From the NCBI RefSeq assembly GCF_009765905.1, contig NZ_LMUO01000015.1:28093-92092 (forward strand): 64,000 nt of DNA, read 5' to 3'. Both the position numbers and the translations under genes were made by a program. This DNA is from Mucilaginibacter sp. L196. Lineage in GTDB: Bacteria > Bacteroidota > Bacteroidia > Sphingobacteriales > Sphingobacteriaceae. The stretch's first letter is position 1, and the number at the start of each line of letters is the position of its first letter. A model generated the notes under the pieces. It ran no database searches. It saw only the letters and a program-made list of their open reading frames with translations, and had not been told where the DNA came from. Below are positions 22,850-31,340 of this stretch, one piece after another.

Positions 22850-25168
22850 TTAATTACAAATATGTTTTTTGATCTTAATTATCACCAGCTTTGATGTTGG
22901 CGTATTGCTTTTTTCGGCTACGCTATCAATCGGCACCAAAACATTGCACTCTGGATAATATGTTGCTGTATTTCCTTCGGGGATGTTATAAGATACGATA
23001 ACAAACAAGCGTGCAGTACGTTCAATTCCGCCATAATAGTTGAACAAATCAACCTTATCCCCCGCTTTAAATCCCGCTTTGGCAATATCTTTGGGGTTCA
23101 TGAATATTACTCGTCGTTCGTTGTGAATGCCACGATACCTATCCTCTAAACCATAAATAGTGGTATTAAACTGATCGTGACTACGGATGGTCATCATTAT
23201 AAATTCATCATCTGCCAGTTTATGTTCGGTTAATTGTGTAATGGTGAAAGGTATCTTACCGCCCATATCTTTAGCTATAAATTCACCATCGCGTGGGCCA
23301 TTAGGCAGGTAGAACCCGCCCGGGTTACGTACCCGTTTATTATAATCAGTAAAACCAGGTACCACCTTTTCTATATCATCACGTACAGCATCATAACTTT
23401 TTTCAAACCTATCCCAATCTACCACACTACGGCTGCCAATGGTGGCTTTAGCCATTTTACAAACGATTTGGTTTTCGCTCAACAAATCATCTGAAACTGG
23501 ATTAAGTATACCTTTAGACATTTGCACAACGCCCATGGAGTTTTCACAACTGATCAACTGTGCCTCGCCATTAATCATATCCTTATCGCTACGGGCAAGG
23601 GTTGGTAGTATCAAGGCTTCTTCGCCATGCACTAAATGGGTACGGTTAAGTTTGGTTGATACGCTGATAGTGAGTTCCAATTTTCGCATAGCATCAGCAG
23701 TATAATTGGTATCCGGCGTAGCCGAAATAAAATTCCCTCCCATGGAGAAGAACACTTTTATTTTACCCTCATGCATGGCTTTTATTGATTCTACCACATC
23801 AAAGCCATGTTCGCGTGGGGGTTCAAAACCATATACCTCTTTCAACTTATCCAGTTGCTGTTCTGTGGGTTTATCAAATATTAGCATGGTGCGATTGCCT
23901 TGCACGTTGCTGTGCCCACGTACGGGGCATAAACCAGCGCCCGGTTTACCAATGCTGCCTTTTAGTATCGTTAGGTTAACAATCTCCTTAATCGTATCCA
24001 CTCCATTTTTTTGCTGGGTGATGCCCATAGCCCAACAAATGATGATGCGTTTTTTATATTTCAACATCTCGGCGGCTTGCTCTATTTGCGTTATGGATAT
24101 ACCGCATTTATCAGCAAGTTCTTCTACGTTATTCTCTGCTAAACTATGCAGGAATTCGGTATAACCTTTGGTATGTTCTTTTATAAACTCCTGATCGAAT
24201 ACTTTTCCAGGCTCTTTTAATTCCGCATCATACAGCAGTTTTTCAATAGCCTTTAACAGGGCCATATCCCCGTTTATTTTTACCTGGAGAAACAGGTCGG
24301 CTAAGTGGGCGGTGATGCCTAATATACCTTTAACCTCCTGCGGATTTCTAAAGCCCATTAACCCTGCCTCGTGTAAAGGATTTACGGCGATAATCTTAGC
24401 GCCATTTTCCTTGGCCTTTTGCAATGCGCTTAGCATACGCGGATGATTTGTCCCCGGGTTTTGCCCCATAATGATGATTACATCCGTATCATAAAAATCA
24501 TTAAGCGTAACCGTGCCCTTTCCGATACCGATGGTTTCGCCCAAGCCTGAACCGGAAGATTCATGGCACATATTGGAACAATCAGGCAGGTTGTTGGTGC
24601 CAAATTCACGTACAAATAATTGGTAAGTAAACGAAGCTTCGTTGCTGGTGCGGCCTGAAGTATAAAATGCCGCTTCATTTGGCGATGCTAATCCGTTCAA
24701 TTTATCAGCAATCTTTTTAAAAACAGCATCCCAACTGATGGGTAAATAATGTTTACCGCCTTTGGGCAAATACATGGGTTCAGCAATGCGGCCCTTTTTG
24801 CCTATTTCGTAGTCGTTTAGTTTTGCCAGATCGGCTACTGAATTCTGGGCGAAGAACTCCGCTCCTATTTTTTTTAAGGTAGATTCTTCTGCAAAGGCTT
24901 TAGCCCCATTCTCACAATACTCAGCAACTGGCGAACGATCATCATCCGGATCAGGCCAGGCACAACTGGAGCAATCAAACCCGCCCTTTTTATTCATGTG
25001 AAACAAACCATCCATTCCCCGAACAAAACCTGATTCCTGCATCATGTCGACCATAGCGGCAGTAACTGCAGGTATGCCCGCGGCCCACTTTTTAGGTTCT
25101 GTTACTTTCAGACCCAGTAATTCTTCCGGGTTTTCGGCTGATGGCTGTTCTTTTATCTCCTTGCTCAT
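22850..25168 (-). CDS. FdhF/YdeP family molybdopterin oxidoreductase
   Basis: 772 residues, matching the length of YdeP-like members of the DMSO reductase superfamily. An N-terminal cysteine cluster (CSSCAWPDPDDD, later EYCENGAKAF) replaces the usual four-Cys ferredoxin-like motif. The central DCSNMCHESSGSGLG contains the candidate Mo-ligand Cys; DVIIIMGQNPGTNHPR and CPVRGHSNVQGNRTM are bis-MGD binding blocks; the C-terminal molybdopterin-binding domain holds SHDQFNTTIYG. No selenocysteine codon. Cytoplasmic (no Tat signal). The physiological substrate is unknown; formate is only suggested by the family name. It is probably cotranscribed with the DUF7009-like gene and fdhD. Confidence 0.9.
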   Translation of the reverse strand: MSKEIKEQPSAENPEELLGLKVTEPKKWAAGIPAVTAAMVDMMQESGFVRGMDGLFHMNKKGGFDCSSCAWPDPDDDRSPVAEYCENGAKAFAEESTLKKIGAEFFAQNSVADLAKLNDYEIGKKGRIAEPMYLPKGGKHYLPISWDAVFKKIADKLNGLASPNEAAFYTSGRTSNEASFTYQLFVREFGTNNLPDCSNMCHESSGSGLGETIGIGKGTVTLNDFYDTDVIIIMGQNPGTNHPRMLSALQKAKENGAKIIAVNPLHEAGLMGFRNPQEVKGILGITAHLADLFLQVKINGDMALLKAIEKLLYDAELKEPGKVFDQEFIKEHTKGYTEFLHSLAENNVEELADKCGISITQIEQAAEMLKYKKRIIICWAMGITQQKNGVDTIKEIVNLTILKGSIGKPGAGLCPVRGHSNVQGNRTMLIFDKPTEQQLDKLKEVYGFEPPREHGFDVVESIKAMHEGKIKVFFSMGGNFISATPDTNYTADAMRKLELTISVSTKLNRTHLVHGEEALILPTLARSDKDMINGEAQLISCENSMGVVQMSKGILNPVSDDLLSENQIVCKMAKATIGSRSVVDWDRFEKSYDAVRDDIEKVVPGFTDYNKRVRNPGGFYLPNGPRDGEFIAKDMGGKIPFTITQLTEHKLADDEFIMMTIRSHDQFNTTIYGLEDRYRGIHNERRVIFMNPKDIAKAGFKAGDKVDLFNYYGGIERTARLFVIVSYNIPEGNTATYYPECNVLVPIDSVAEKSNTPTSKLVIIKIKKHICN

Positions 25169-25171
25169 GGC

Positions 25172-25531
25172 TTATCCTTTCTTCTTTTGCAATAATGGAT
25201 TTGGGTAATTATCACTCTGGTCTTCATCCACATTATCCAAACAGGTAAAATCTTTTTCCACTAATAAATACAAGCCAGCATCCTGGTTACTAAATCCTAC
25301 TTTATCTGTATCCGTCAATTCAATTATCATCTTCCGGGCCATGCATAAGGTAATCTTGTTATCAATATAACTTGATGTCAGCACCCCGCCATCGGTTAAT
25401 TGCACTGCATAGATTAGTGGGTGACCCGCAAAGTTTATCTGATCTTCGAGGTAGCCTTCTCTTGATAAGGTATCGATGTCGCTGCGGGTTAACCGGTACC
25501 GTAACGAATCACTTTTAATGCGTAGTTTCAT
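25172..25531 (-). CDS. Small conserved protein linked to molybdoenzyme genes (DUF7009-like)
   Basis: 119 residues, starting MKLRIKSDSLRYRLTRSDID and continuing as a beta-rich protein with one Cys in the middle (LCMARKM) and FTCLDN near the end, then an acidic/charged tail (DEDQSDNYPNPLLQKKKG). I recall it as the DUF7009 family, but that name is from memory. The start overlaps the end of fdhD by 17 bases, and the stop is 3 bases before the oxidoreductase ATG, so it is translated between them. A chaperone or maturation role for that enzyme is plausible inference. Confidence 0.65.
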   Translation of the reverse strand: MKLRIKSDSLRYRLTRSDIDTLSREGYLEDQINFAGHPLIYAVQLTDGGVLTSSYIDNKITLCMARKMIIELTDTDKVGFSNQDAGLYLLVEKDFTCLDNVDEDQSDNYPNPLLQKKKG

Positions 25532-26381
25532 AATCAGCTATTAGTATGCGGTGCGCCGCCGTGTAAATATTAAAACGTTCGTTGCGTAAAAATCCTATCA
25601 GGGTAATATTAAACTCAGTTGCCAACTCCACCGCCAAGCTTGATGGCGCGCCTACTGCCGCAATTACCGTAATACCTGCCATAGCGGCTTTTTGAACCAG
25701 CTCGAAACTGGTGCGACCACTTAGCAGCAAAATATTTTTGGTTAAAGGCAGCCAGTTATTTTTAATAGCTGCACCGATGAGCTTATCCAAAGCGTTATGC
25801 CTGCCTACATCCTCCCGTACCAACAACAATTCGCCGTTAGGCATAAATAAAGCGGAGGCGTGCAAGCCGCCTGTATCAGCAAATACGTCTTGATGTTTGC
25901 TTAATATAGTTGGTAGTTCGTGTAGTATGGCGGCGTTTATAAAATTATCATCCTGCTGATCCTGGTAAACACTCACCGTACGAATTGCATTGATAGAACC
26001 CTTACCACAAACGCCACAGCTGGAGGTTGTATAAAAATTACGCTCTGTGTTACCTAGGTTAGGGATCGTATCTTCATTCAGGGAGATCTGGATAGTATTT
26101 TCCTTATTCTCAGCACAGGCAATAAAGGAATGTTCTATTTGGGCAACATCCTTTTGTTGAGTGATGATGCCTTCAGTAAACAGAAAGCCAAGTGCTAATT
26201 CTTTATCGTTACCCGGCGTGCGCATAGTAACGGATATATTTTGTTTTTGTCGGTTATTTTTAGCACCGAATTCAAGGCGAAGTTCCAAGGGTTCCTCAAT
26301 AGCCAGCGCATCCGATGTTTCGGTAACCGTAGCATGATTTATTTTGGTAATTGGCAGATGCGTAATTGAACTTGAGGCCAT
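25515..26381 (-). CDS. fdhD: Formate dehydrogenase accessory sulfurtransferase FdhD
   Basis: 288 residues from the ATG at 26381 (an upstream TTG exists two codons earlier). The sulfur-relay loop is SSCGVCGKGSI with both cysteines; EELALGFLFTEGI-like and DTGGLHASALF, VREDVGRHNALDKLIG and LLLSGRTSFELVQKAAMAGI are all FdhD hallmarks. FdhD passes sulfur from the cysteine desulfurase IscS to the Mo ion of formate dehydrogenase-type enzymes. It heads an operon fdhD - DUF7009-like - FdhF-like, which identifies the client as the adjacent oxidoreductase. Confidence 0.95.
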   Translation of the reverse strand: MASSSITHLPITKINHATVTETSDALAIEEPLELRLEFGAKNNRQKQNISVTMRTPGNDKELALGFLFTEGIITQQKDVAQIEHSFIACAENKENTIQISLNEDTIPNLGNTERNFYTTSSCGVCGKGSINAIRTVSVYQDQQDDNFINAAILHELPTILSKHQDVFADTGGLHASALFMPNGELLLVREDVGRHNALDKLIGAAIKNNWLPLTKNILLLSGRTSFELVQKAAMAGITVIAAVGAPSSLAVELATEFNITLIGFLRNERFNIYTAAHRILIADYETTH

Positions 26382-26515
26382 AATCAAATATACAAATCAG
26401 GATAAACTTATGTTCTGTTAACGATGAATAATTTTACTTATTAAACATGATTGTTGCATATTTGAATAATACTAAACAAAGGCATCCGGAGTTTGTAGAT
26501 TAGAATAAATAATCA

Positions 26516-26758
26516 ATGAAAATTAACATACTGGCATTTGGTATAGCCAAGGATATATTTGGGGGATCTACGATTAGCGTGGAGCTGGCAAATGATGCCA
26601 GCGTTTATAACCTGAAATATTCATTAGAGCAGCAATACCCACGGTTAAAGAAATTAGCCACGTACATGATTGCAGTAAATAACGAGTACGCCCTACCAGA
26701 AGATACTATTTACGAAACCGACGAAATTGCTATTATACCACCAGTGAGTGGTGGGTAA
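26516..26758 (+). CDS. moaD: Molybdopterin synthase small subunit MoaD
   Basis: 80 residues of ubiquitin-like beta-grasp fold: MKINILAFGIAKDIFGGSTISVEL at the start and IAIIPPVSGG at the end. The C-terminal Gly-Gly is thiocarboxylated after adenylation by MoeB and donates sulfur to precursor Z. The partner moaE follows 118 bases downstream on the same strand, with a palindromic repeat in between. It is divergent from fdhD, whose start is 134 bases away. Confidence 0.95.
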   Translation: MKINILAFGIAKDIFGGSTISVELANDASVYNLKYSLEQQYPRLKKLATYMIAVNNEYALPEDTIYETDEIAIIPPVSGG

Positions 26759-26763
26759 CCAAT

Positions 26764-26855
26764 CTTGTCATTTCGACCACAGGGAGAAATTTTCTTCGAT
26801 GTGTATATCCGCTTTGCTTATTGCAGAAGATTTCTCCCTGCGGTCGAAATAACAA
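26764..26855. repeat. Intergenic palindromic repeat, family C
   Basis: Inverted repeat with arms GTCATTTCGACCACAGGGAGAAAT and a matching right arm ATTTCTCCCTGCGGTCGAAATAAC (differences at a few positions), about 40 bases of loop between. It lies between moaD and moaE and could act as a partial terminator or RNA processing site. Outer GTCATT is shared with families B and D. Confidence 0.75.
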
Positions 26856-26875
26856 TGATTTTATAGAAAATAACT

Positions 26876-27295
26876 TTGCAAACCGAAATCAAAATATCCT
26901 CCCAAGCACTCGATATACAAACATGTATTGACTGGGTTATGCTACCAGAATCAGGTGGCATAGATGTGTTTATTGGCACTGTACGTAATGCTACCAAAGG
27001 CAAAACAGTTTTAAGACTAGAGTTTGAGGCCTATGAAAAAATGGCCATTGCCGAAATGGAAAAGATAGCCGCACAAGCTTTGGCTAAATGGCCGGTTCAA
27101 AAATTATTGATTTATCACCGTACCGGGGTTTTAGCTGTTGGTGAGGTACCTGTTATTATTGCGGTATCTGCCGCGCATAGGGATGCGGCGTTTGAGGCTT
27201 GCCGTTATGTGATTGATACATTGAAACAAACCGTACCTATCTGGAAAAAAGAGATTTTTGAAGATGGTGAGGTTTGGGTGGCAGCTCATCCATAG
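26876..27295 (+). CDS. moaE: Molybdopterin synthase large subunit MoaE
   Basis: 139 residues. Blocks GGIDVFIGTVRNATKGKTVLRLEFEAYEKMA, IYHRTGVLAVGEVPVIIAVSAAHRDAAFEACRYVIDTLKQTVPIWKKEIFEDGEVWV match MoaE throughout, including the catalytic Lys in PIWKKE and Arg in AHRDAAF. The start is probably TTG at 26876; the first in-frame ATG (26939) would remove the first beta-alpha unit that MoaE needs. With MoaD it converts cyclic pyranopterin monophosphate to molybdopterin. The preceding gap holds a palindromic repeat. Confidence 0.93.
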   Translation: MQTEIKISSQALDIQTCIDWVMLPESGGIDVFIGTVRNATKGKTVLRLEFEAYEKMAIAEMEKIAAQALAKWPVQKLLIYHRTGVLAVGEVPVIIAVSAAHRDAAFEACRYVIDTLKQTVPIWKKEIFEDGEVWVAAHP

Positions 27296-27303
27296 ATTTG
27301 AAC

Positions 27304-27388
27304 ATTGTCATTGCGAGGAACGAAGCAATCGCGAATTTTGCATAGCCGCTTTTCTACGTGCGATTGCTTCGTTCCTTGCAATGACAAA
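27304..27388. repeat. Intergenic palindromic repeat, family B copy 2
   Basis: Reverse-orientation copy of the element at 22762-22848: ends TTGTCATTGCGAGG and CCTTGCAATGACAA, arms AACGAAGCAATCGC / GCGATTGCTTCGTT, core with TTTTCTACGTG. It fills the gap between convergent moaE and moeB and may terminate both. Confidence 0.8.
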
Positions 27389-27395
27389 TAGTTTA

Positions 27396-28463
27396 TTAAT
27401 CCTCATCCAAATACGAAAACCAGGCTCCTAGCCCACCCTCTAAAGAAAACACTTTGGCCTCAGGGAATTTTTGTTTGATCATTTTTACTGCTTCGCCGCT
27501 GCGTTTGCCGGATGAGCAGTAGAGCACTTTGGTGGTTCCGTTATTTATATAGTCCCAGTAATCCTCCAGTTCATCCACTTCGATGTGTTCTCCACCAATG
27601 TCTATCTCATCCCGTTCCTCATCGGTACGGATATCTAACAGCTCCAGTGTATTTTCTTCTAAACCTTTTTTAACTTCATCAACAGTCATGGTTATTGCAT
27701 CAACCATTTTTGGCAGCGCAGTAATATTAGTTTTGGTAGCGTTGCCGATCTTAATTATACGACTTTGCATACTTTGGGCATCAAATACTAATATTTTGCC
27801 TTTTAACAGATCACCCTTATTTGTAATGTATTTAATTACCTCGTTAGCCTGCATACAACCAATTATTCCCGCCAGGGTAGGTATCACACCGCCAACCGCG
27901 CAACTCGGTACCTGGGTGGCATCTACATTGGCGAAAAGATCACGGTAATTGGGTGCGTAAGTGCCGTTTTCGTTTTTAACGTTCCAAACAGCAACCTGCC
28001 CTTCAAATTGGTAAATAGCGCCATAAACCACGGGTTTACCCGAAAGCACACCGGCATCATTTAATGTATATCGTGTTTCAAAATTATCGGTACAATCAAC
28101 TATAATGTCATACCCGTTGATGAGTTCCATTACATTTGCAGCTGTTACCCTAATATCATGAGTTACGACTTTTATATCCAGATTTTGCCTTTGTAAGCGC
28201 TTGGTAGCGATCATCGCTTTTTTAAAGTCCTTATCAGCGGGAGAAAACAATACCTGACGATGTAAATTGCCAATGGAAACAATGTCGTAATCAGCAATGC
28301 CTAACGTTCCTACGCCTGCTGCTGCTAAATACTGCAAGGCCGGACAGCCTAAGCCACCTGCCCCCACTACCAGCACCTTTGCTTCTGTTAAAAGCTGTTG
28401 TGCGGCTTCACCAAAACCGGGTAAAGCTATTTGGCAACTGTATCTCAGCAGGTCATCATTCAT
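27396..28463 (-). CDS. moeB: Molybdopterin-synthase adenylyltransferase MoeB with C-terminal rhodanese domain
   Basis: 355 residues. Residues 1-245 are the ThiF/MoeB/HesA domain: VLVVGAGGLGCPALQYLAAAGVGTLGIADYD is the ATP-binding glycine loop, and the substrate-contact R and D residues follow (NLHRQVLF, DCTDNFETRYTLND). Residues about 255-355 are a rhodanese domain with the active loop LYCSSGKRS, its catalytic Cys present. It adenylates MoaD's C-terminus; the rhodanese half may deliver the sulfur, as in eukaryotic MOCS3/Uba4. The zinc-binding CxxC pairs of classic MoeB are not obvious. The start overlaps the Mob gene's stop (TAATG). Confidence 0.92.
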   Translation of the reverse strand: MNDDLLRYSCQIALPGFGEAAQQLLTEAKVLVVGAGGLGCPALQYLAAAGVGTLGIADYDIVSIGNLHRQVLFSPADKDFKKAMIATKRLQRQNLDIKVVTHDIRVTAANVMELINGYDIIVDCTDNFETRYTLNDAGVLSGKPVVYGAIYQFEGQVAVWNVKNENGTYAPNYRDLFANVDATQVPSCAVGGVIPTLAGIIGCMQANEVIKYITNKGDLLKGKILVFDAQSMQSRIIKIGNATKTNITALPKMVDAITMTVDEVKKGLEENTLELLDIRTDEERDEIDIGGEHIEVDELEDYWDYINNGTTKVLYCSSGKRSGEAVKMIKQKFPEAKVFSLEGGLGAWFSYLDED

Positions 28464-29644
28464 TATATTGCAGTTGTTGTTTGTTTAAGGATGGCTTTTA
28501 TTTTTTCCAGTTCTTCAGGCGTATTTACGTTTGTTAACACATTGGTATCAGGTGCTGTTAATAGATGGACATCAGTATTAATTAAAACCTTGCGCGGACA
28601 AGAATACCCCTGTGCTAAAAATGCTAATAATACAGAATAGCTTTTTGGCTCCCAAATAGTGATCAGCGGTTCAGGAAAACCCTCGTAGCCATTACCGAAA
28701 GTGGTTGCTAGTTTCGATGGATCGCGGTTATCGACCAAATATTGTAAGGTTTTCATATCCAGCAAAGGCAGATCGCAGGCGATAACCAGCCATGCGCAGT
28801 CTGGTTTTTCTCTGAATGCTGATAGTATCGCGCCATAGGGGCCTAAGCCTATAAAAGTATCTTCTAACGTGGCGTATTGTGCATTTGTTTCTTCCTGATC
28901 TGATCGACAGGAAATGAAGACTTCATTACACAAGTTCTTCAGTATATCGGCCATATGATAACGCTGCGGCTTACCATGCCAATCGACTGAACCTTTATCA
29001 AAGCCCATTCGGGTACTTTTACCACCTGCTAATACCAATCCATTTAAAACAGGCTTGGCTTGCTGTAGTTTTTCGGCAAAAAAAGCGATGATCTTATCTG
29101 TTTCATTTAGCCTATATACGGGTATTTGTTGCCAATTGGGAATGGATTCTTTTATAAAGTCGAAAATCTCATCTACATTGTCAGCTAATAAAAACAATTC
29201 TACGTTAGTTAACTGCTCGAGTCTTTTTTGCAGAGAAGCTTTTTTGTTAAGGTCGATAATTACTACCTGTGCTTTTGCGGGTTGATGGTTACCGTTAACT
29301 AAAATCATATCTGCTTCGGCAAAAAGCTGCCTTTGCCTGAATGGGGTAATTTGTGTGGTATAATTATATTGCTGATGATTTATCTGGTCAGTATATTCTA
29401 AAACAGCGCCGGAAGATAAACGACCGGGTAGCGAAACCACCTCATCGTTATGCGAAGTATCCGCGTAAGCGCATTTATATTGAGGCGATAGCGCGCCAAT
29501 CACCTGATCGGCTAAAAGCTTAATGGTAGTACAATAACCGCCGACAATGGCCCACTCGTCCCGCCCAAAATTGCCGGACAAACGGGTAAGCGGCGTATGT
29601 TTCTTATGCCCGCCAATAGGTTGGTTATGCTCTGTTGAAGTCAC
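28463..29644 (-). CDS. Fused MobB-like / MobA (molybdenum cofactor guanylyltransferase) protein
   Basis: 393 residues. Residues about 200-393 are MobA: NGLVLAGGKSTRMGFDKG (201-218) is the GTP/Mg pyrophosphorylase signature, and WLVIACDLPLLD is the catalytic Asp block. Residues about 28-195 resemble MobB in layout, but the P-loop reads IVGGYCTTIKLL (33-44) instead of GxSGSGKTT, so nucleotide binding there is doubtful. MobA attaches GMP to Mo-molybdopterin to give MGD, required by the FdhF-like enzyme. The start is GTG at 29644, inside the last codons of moaC; no ATG fits better. Confidence 0.88.
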   Translation of the reverse strand: MTSTEHNQPIGGHKKHTPLTRLSGNFGRDEWAIVGGYCTTIKLLADQVIGALSPQYKCAYADTSHNDEVVSLPGRLSSGAVLEYTDQINHQQYNYTTQITPFRQRQLFAEADMILVNGNHQPAKAQVVIIDLNKKASLQKRLEQLTNVELFLLADNVDEIFDFIKESIPNWQQIPVYRLNETDKIIAFFAEKLQQAKPVLNGLVLAGGKSTRMGFDKGSVDWHGKPQRYHMADILKNLCNEVFISCRSDQEETNAQYATLEDTFIGLGPYGAILSAFREKPDCAWLVIACDLPLLDMKTLQYLVDNRDPSKLATTFGNGYEGFPEPLITIWEPKSYSVLLAFLAQGYSCPRKVLINTDVHLLTAPDTNVLTNVNTPEELEKIKAILKQTTTAI

Positions 29645-30104
29645 GTTTACCCCCTGTTTTTGCTATCAGTTTGGTTTCTTTAATTATAATATCATGGCTT
29701 AGCGCCTTGCACATATCATAAACAGTAAGCGCAGCCATTGATGCACCGACCAATGCTTCCATCTCTACTCCTGTTTTGGCGATGATGCTGGCTGTGCAGT
29801 CGATTATAACTTCATTGTCTTTATTTAGGTTGATGGCGATATTGCAATTATCTAATCCTAATGGATGGCAAAGCGGTATCAAATCGCCCGTTTTTTTAGC
29901 GGCCATAATTCCCGCGATGATCGCGATCTGGAATACTGAACCTTTTTTGGTTTGCAGGTCTCCATCAACTAATTTAGCTAACACCTCATCAGGTAACGAA
30001 ACAATACTACGGGCAGTTGCAGTACGTTTGGTGACTGTTTTTTCGCTAACATCAACCATCATCGCACGGCCATTTTTATCCAGGTGTGATAATACTTCGC
30101 TCAT
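29625..30104 (-). CDS. moaC: Cyclic pyranopterin monophosphate synthase MoaC
   Basis: 159 residues. MVDVSEKTVTKRTATARSIV at the start, IPLCHPLGLDN (substrate-binding), and GVEMEALVGASMAALTVYDMCKAL near the end are the invariant MoaC blocks; the catalytic Lys/Asp residues lie in the last. It converts the MoaA product 3',8-cyclo-7,8-dihydroguanosine 5'-triphosphate to cPMP. Its ATG overlaps the moeA stop (TAATG) and its end overlaps the Mob gene by 20 bases, so translation is coupled. Confidence 0.95.
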   Translation of the reverse strand: MSEVLSHLDKNGRAMMVDVSEKTVTKRTATARSIVSLPDEVLAKLVDGDLQTKKGSVFQIAIIAGIMAAKKTGDLIPLCHPLGLDNCNIAINLNKDNEVIIDCTASIIAKTGVEMEALVGASMAALTVYDMCKALSHDIIIKETKLIAKTGGKRDFNRA

Positions 30105-31315
30105 TATACTATACCGTTAAAGGGATATACCCTATAAATTTCGCCTTTTTTAAAGTTATGTTTACCTAAAGGCAATTCCATAAAAGCGTTTGTATCTGCT
30201 AAATTAGCAAAATCACCGGAGCCATTTCCTTCAATAGGATCGGCTAATAAACGGCCTTCGTGACTTAAATTTAACCTGACTTGCAGAAAATATTTCAGAT
30301 CAGGTTGAAAATGTACATCATGATCTAAAACCGCGTAAACGGCAGGTTTACTCTGGAGGCCTAGCGTGGCTTGCAACCACGGCAAAAAGTAACGATGCAA
30401 ACACATAAACGTAGCCACCGGGTTACCGGGGAACGCGAAAACCAGCACCCCGTTATCATGCTTACCAAACCAGAAAGGCTTGCCCGGCCTTTGTTGTACT
30501 TTATGAAAAAGCTGCTTTACCTGTAATTCTTCCAAAGCCTGGGGGATATAATCAAACTTGCCCATAGAGATGCCACCGCTTAACAATATTACATCGTAAT
30601 TAAGCAGGCATTCTTGTATCAGTTTTTTGGTAACATCAGGATTATCGGGAATGTGGAGCATGGCTGCTTCTATTCCGTTTTGTTGCAATACTGCTTTAAC
30701 AGTATAGTTATTGGATCTTCTGATTTGGTAGATTAGGGGAACTTGTTCTACCTCTACCAGTTCATCACCCGAAGAAATGATGACTACACGAGGTATTTTC
30801 TTCACCCGTAATTCGGTCTCCCCGACAGAAGCAACTAAACTTATTATAGCAGGGGTTATCAACTGGCCCGATGGTGCTACAACATCATCTTTCTTTTTAT
30901 CGCGACCCTGATAATGGATATTCTGACCTTTTTTTATAGTGCTATGACTTACCAATACTGATGCTAGGCCAGCACGCATTTCAAGATCTTCATAACGGAT
31001 GACGGTATCGACAGATGGTGGCAATATAGCCCCGGTCATGATCTCGATACAATGATCTGTTTCATGGATCTCTGCAGGAGGATCACCCGCTGCCTGCGTA
31101 GCCTTGATATGAAACGAGCTGACACCATTTTCGATAGCGCTATAGTTAACAGCAACCCCATCCATTGTCACCCGGTTAAAGGGCGGAAAATCGCGATCAG
31201 CTTTTATATTTTCGGCCAATACACGGCCTAAGGCATGTTCAAATGGGGTTATCTCTACACCATAATCTTTGATCTCTGCCTGTATAATTTTTTCGGCTTC
31301 CTCTACAGTTATCAT
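30104..31315 (-). CDS. moeA: Molybdopterin molybdenumtransferase MoeA
   Basis: 403 residues from the ATG at 31315; a TTG three codons earlier is possible. ALGRVLAENIKADRDFPPFNRVTMDGVAV is the MoeA domain I start; MTGAILPPSVDTVIRYED, ISSGDELVE, LLSGGISMGKFDYIPQAL (MoCF domain, with the SGGxS and D) and QRPGKPFWFG...FAFPGNPVATFMC complete the catalytic set. MoeA inserts molybdate into adenylated molybdopterin. The MogA/MoaB partner that makes MPT-AMP is not in the window. It starts 25 bases after the moaA stop. Confidence 0.95.
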   Translation of the reverse strand: MITVEEAEKIIQAEIKDYGVEITPFEHALGRVLAENIKADRDFPPFNRVTMDGVAVNYSAIENGVSSFHIKATQAAGDPPAEIHETDHCIEIMTGAILPPSVDTVIRYEDLEMRAGLASVLVSHSTIKKGQNIHYQGRDKKKDDVVAPSGQLITPAIISLVASVGETELRVKKIPRVVIISSGDELVEVEQVPLIYQIRRSNNYTVKAVLQQNGIEAAMLHIPDNPDVTKKLIQECLLNYDVILLSGGISMGKFDYIPQALEELQVKQLFHKVQQRPGKPFWFGKHDNGVLVFAFPGNPVATFMCLHRYFLPWLQATLGLQSKPAVYAVLDHDVHFQPDLKYFLQVRLNLSHEGRLLADPIEGNGSGDFANLADTNAFMELPLGKHNFKKGEIYRVYPFNGIV

Positions 31316-31340
31316 GTATTGCAAATATTAAAATTAGAAA

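Noticed and set aside
23706..24164. 152-codon plus-strand frame inside the FdhF-like gene
   Set aside because: Antisense shadow of a well-supported conserved gene; no family features.
22850..25168. Selenocysteine at the molybdenum ligand of the FdhF-like enzyme
   Set aside because: No in-frame TGA; the candidate ligand codon encodes Cys.
26382..26515. Moco riboswitch upstream of moaD
   Set aside because: The 134-base gap shows no structure resembling the Moco RNA motif.
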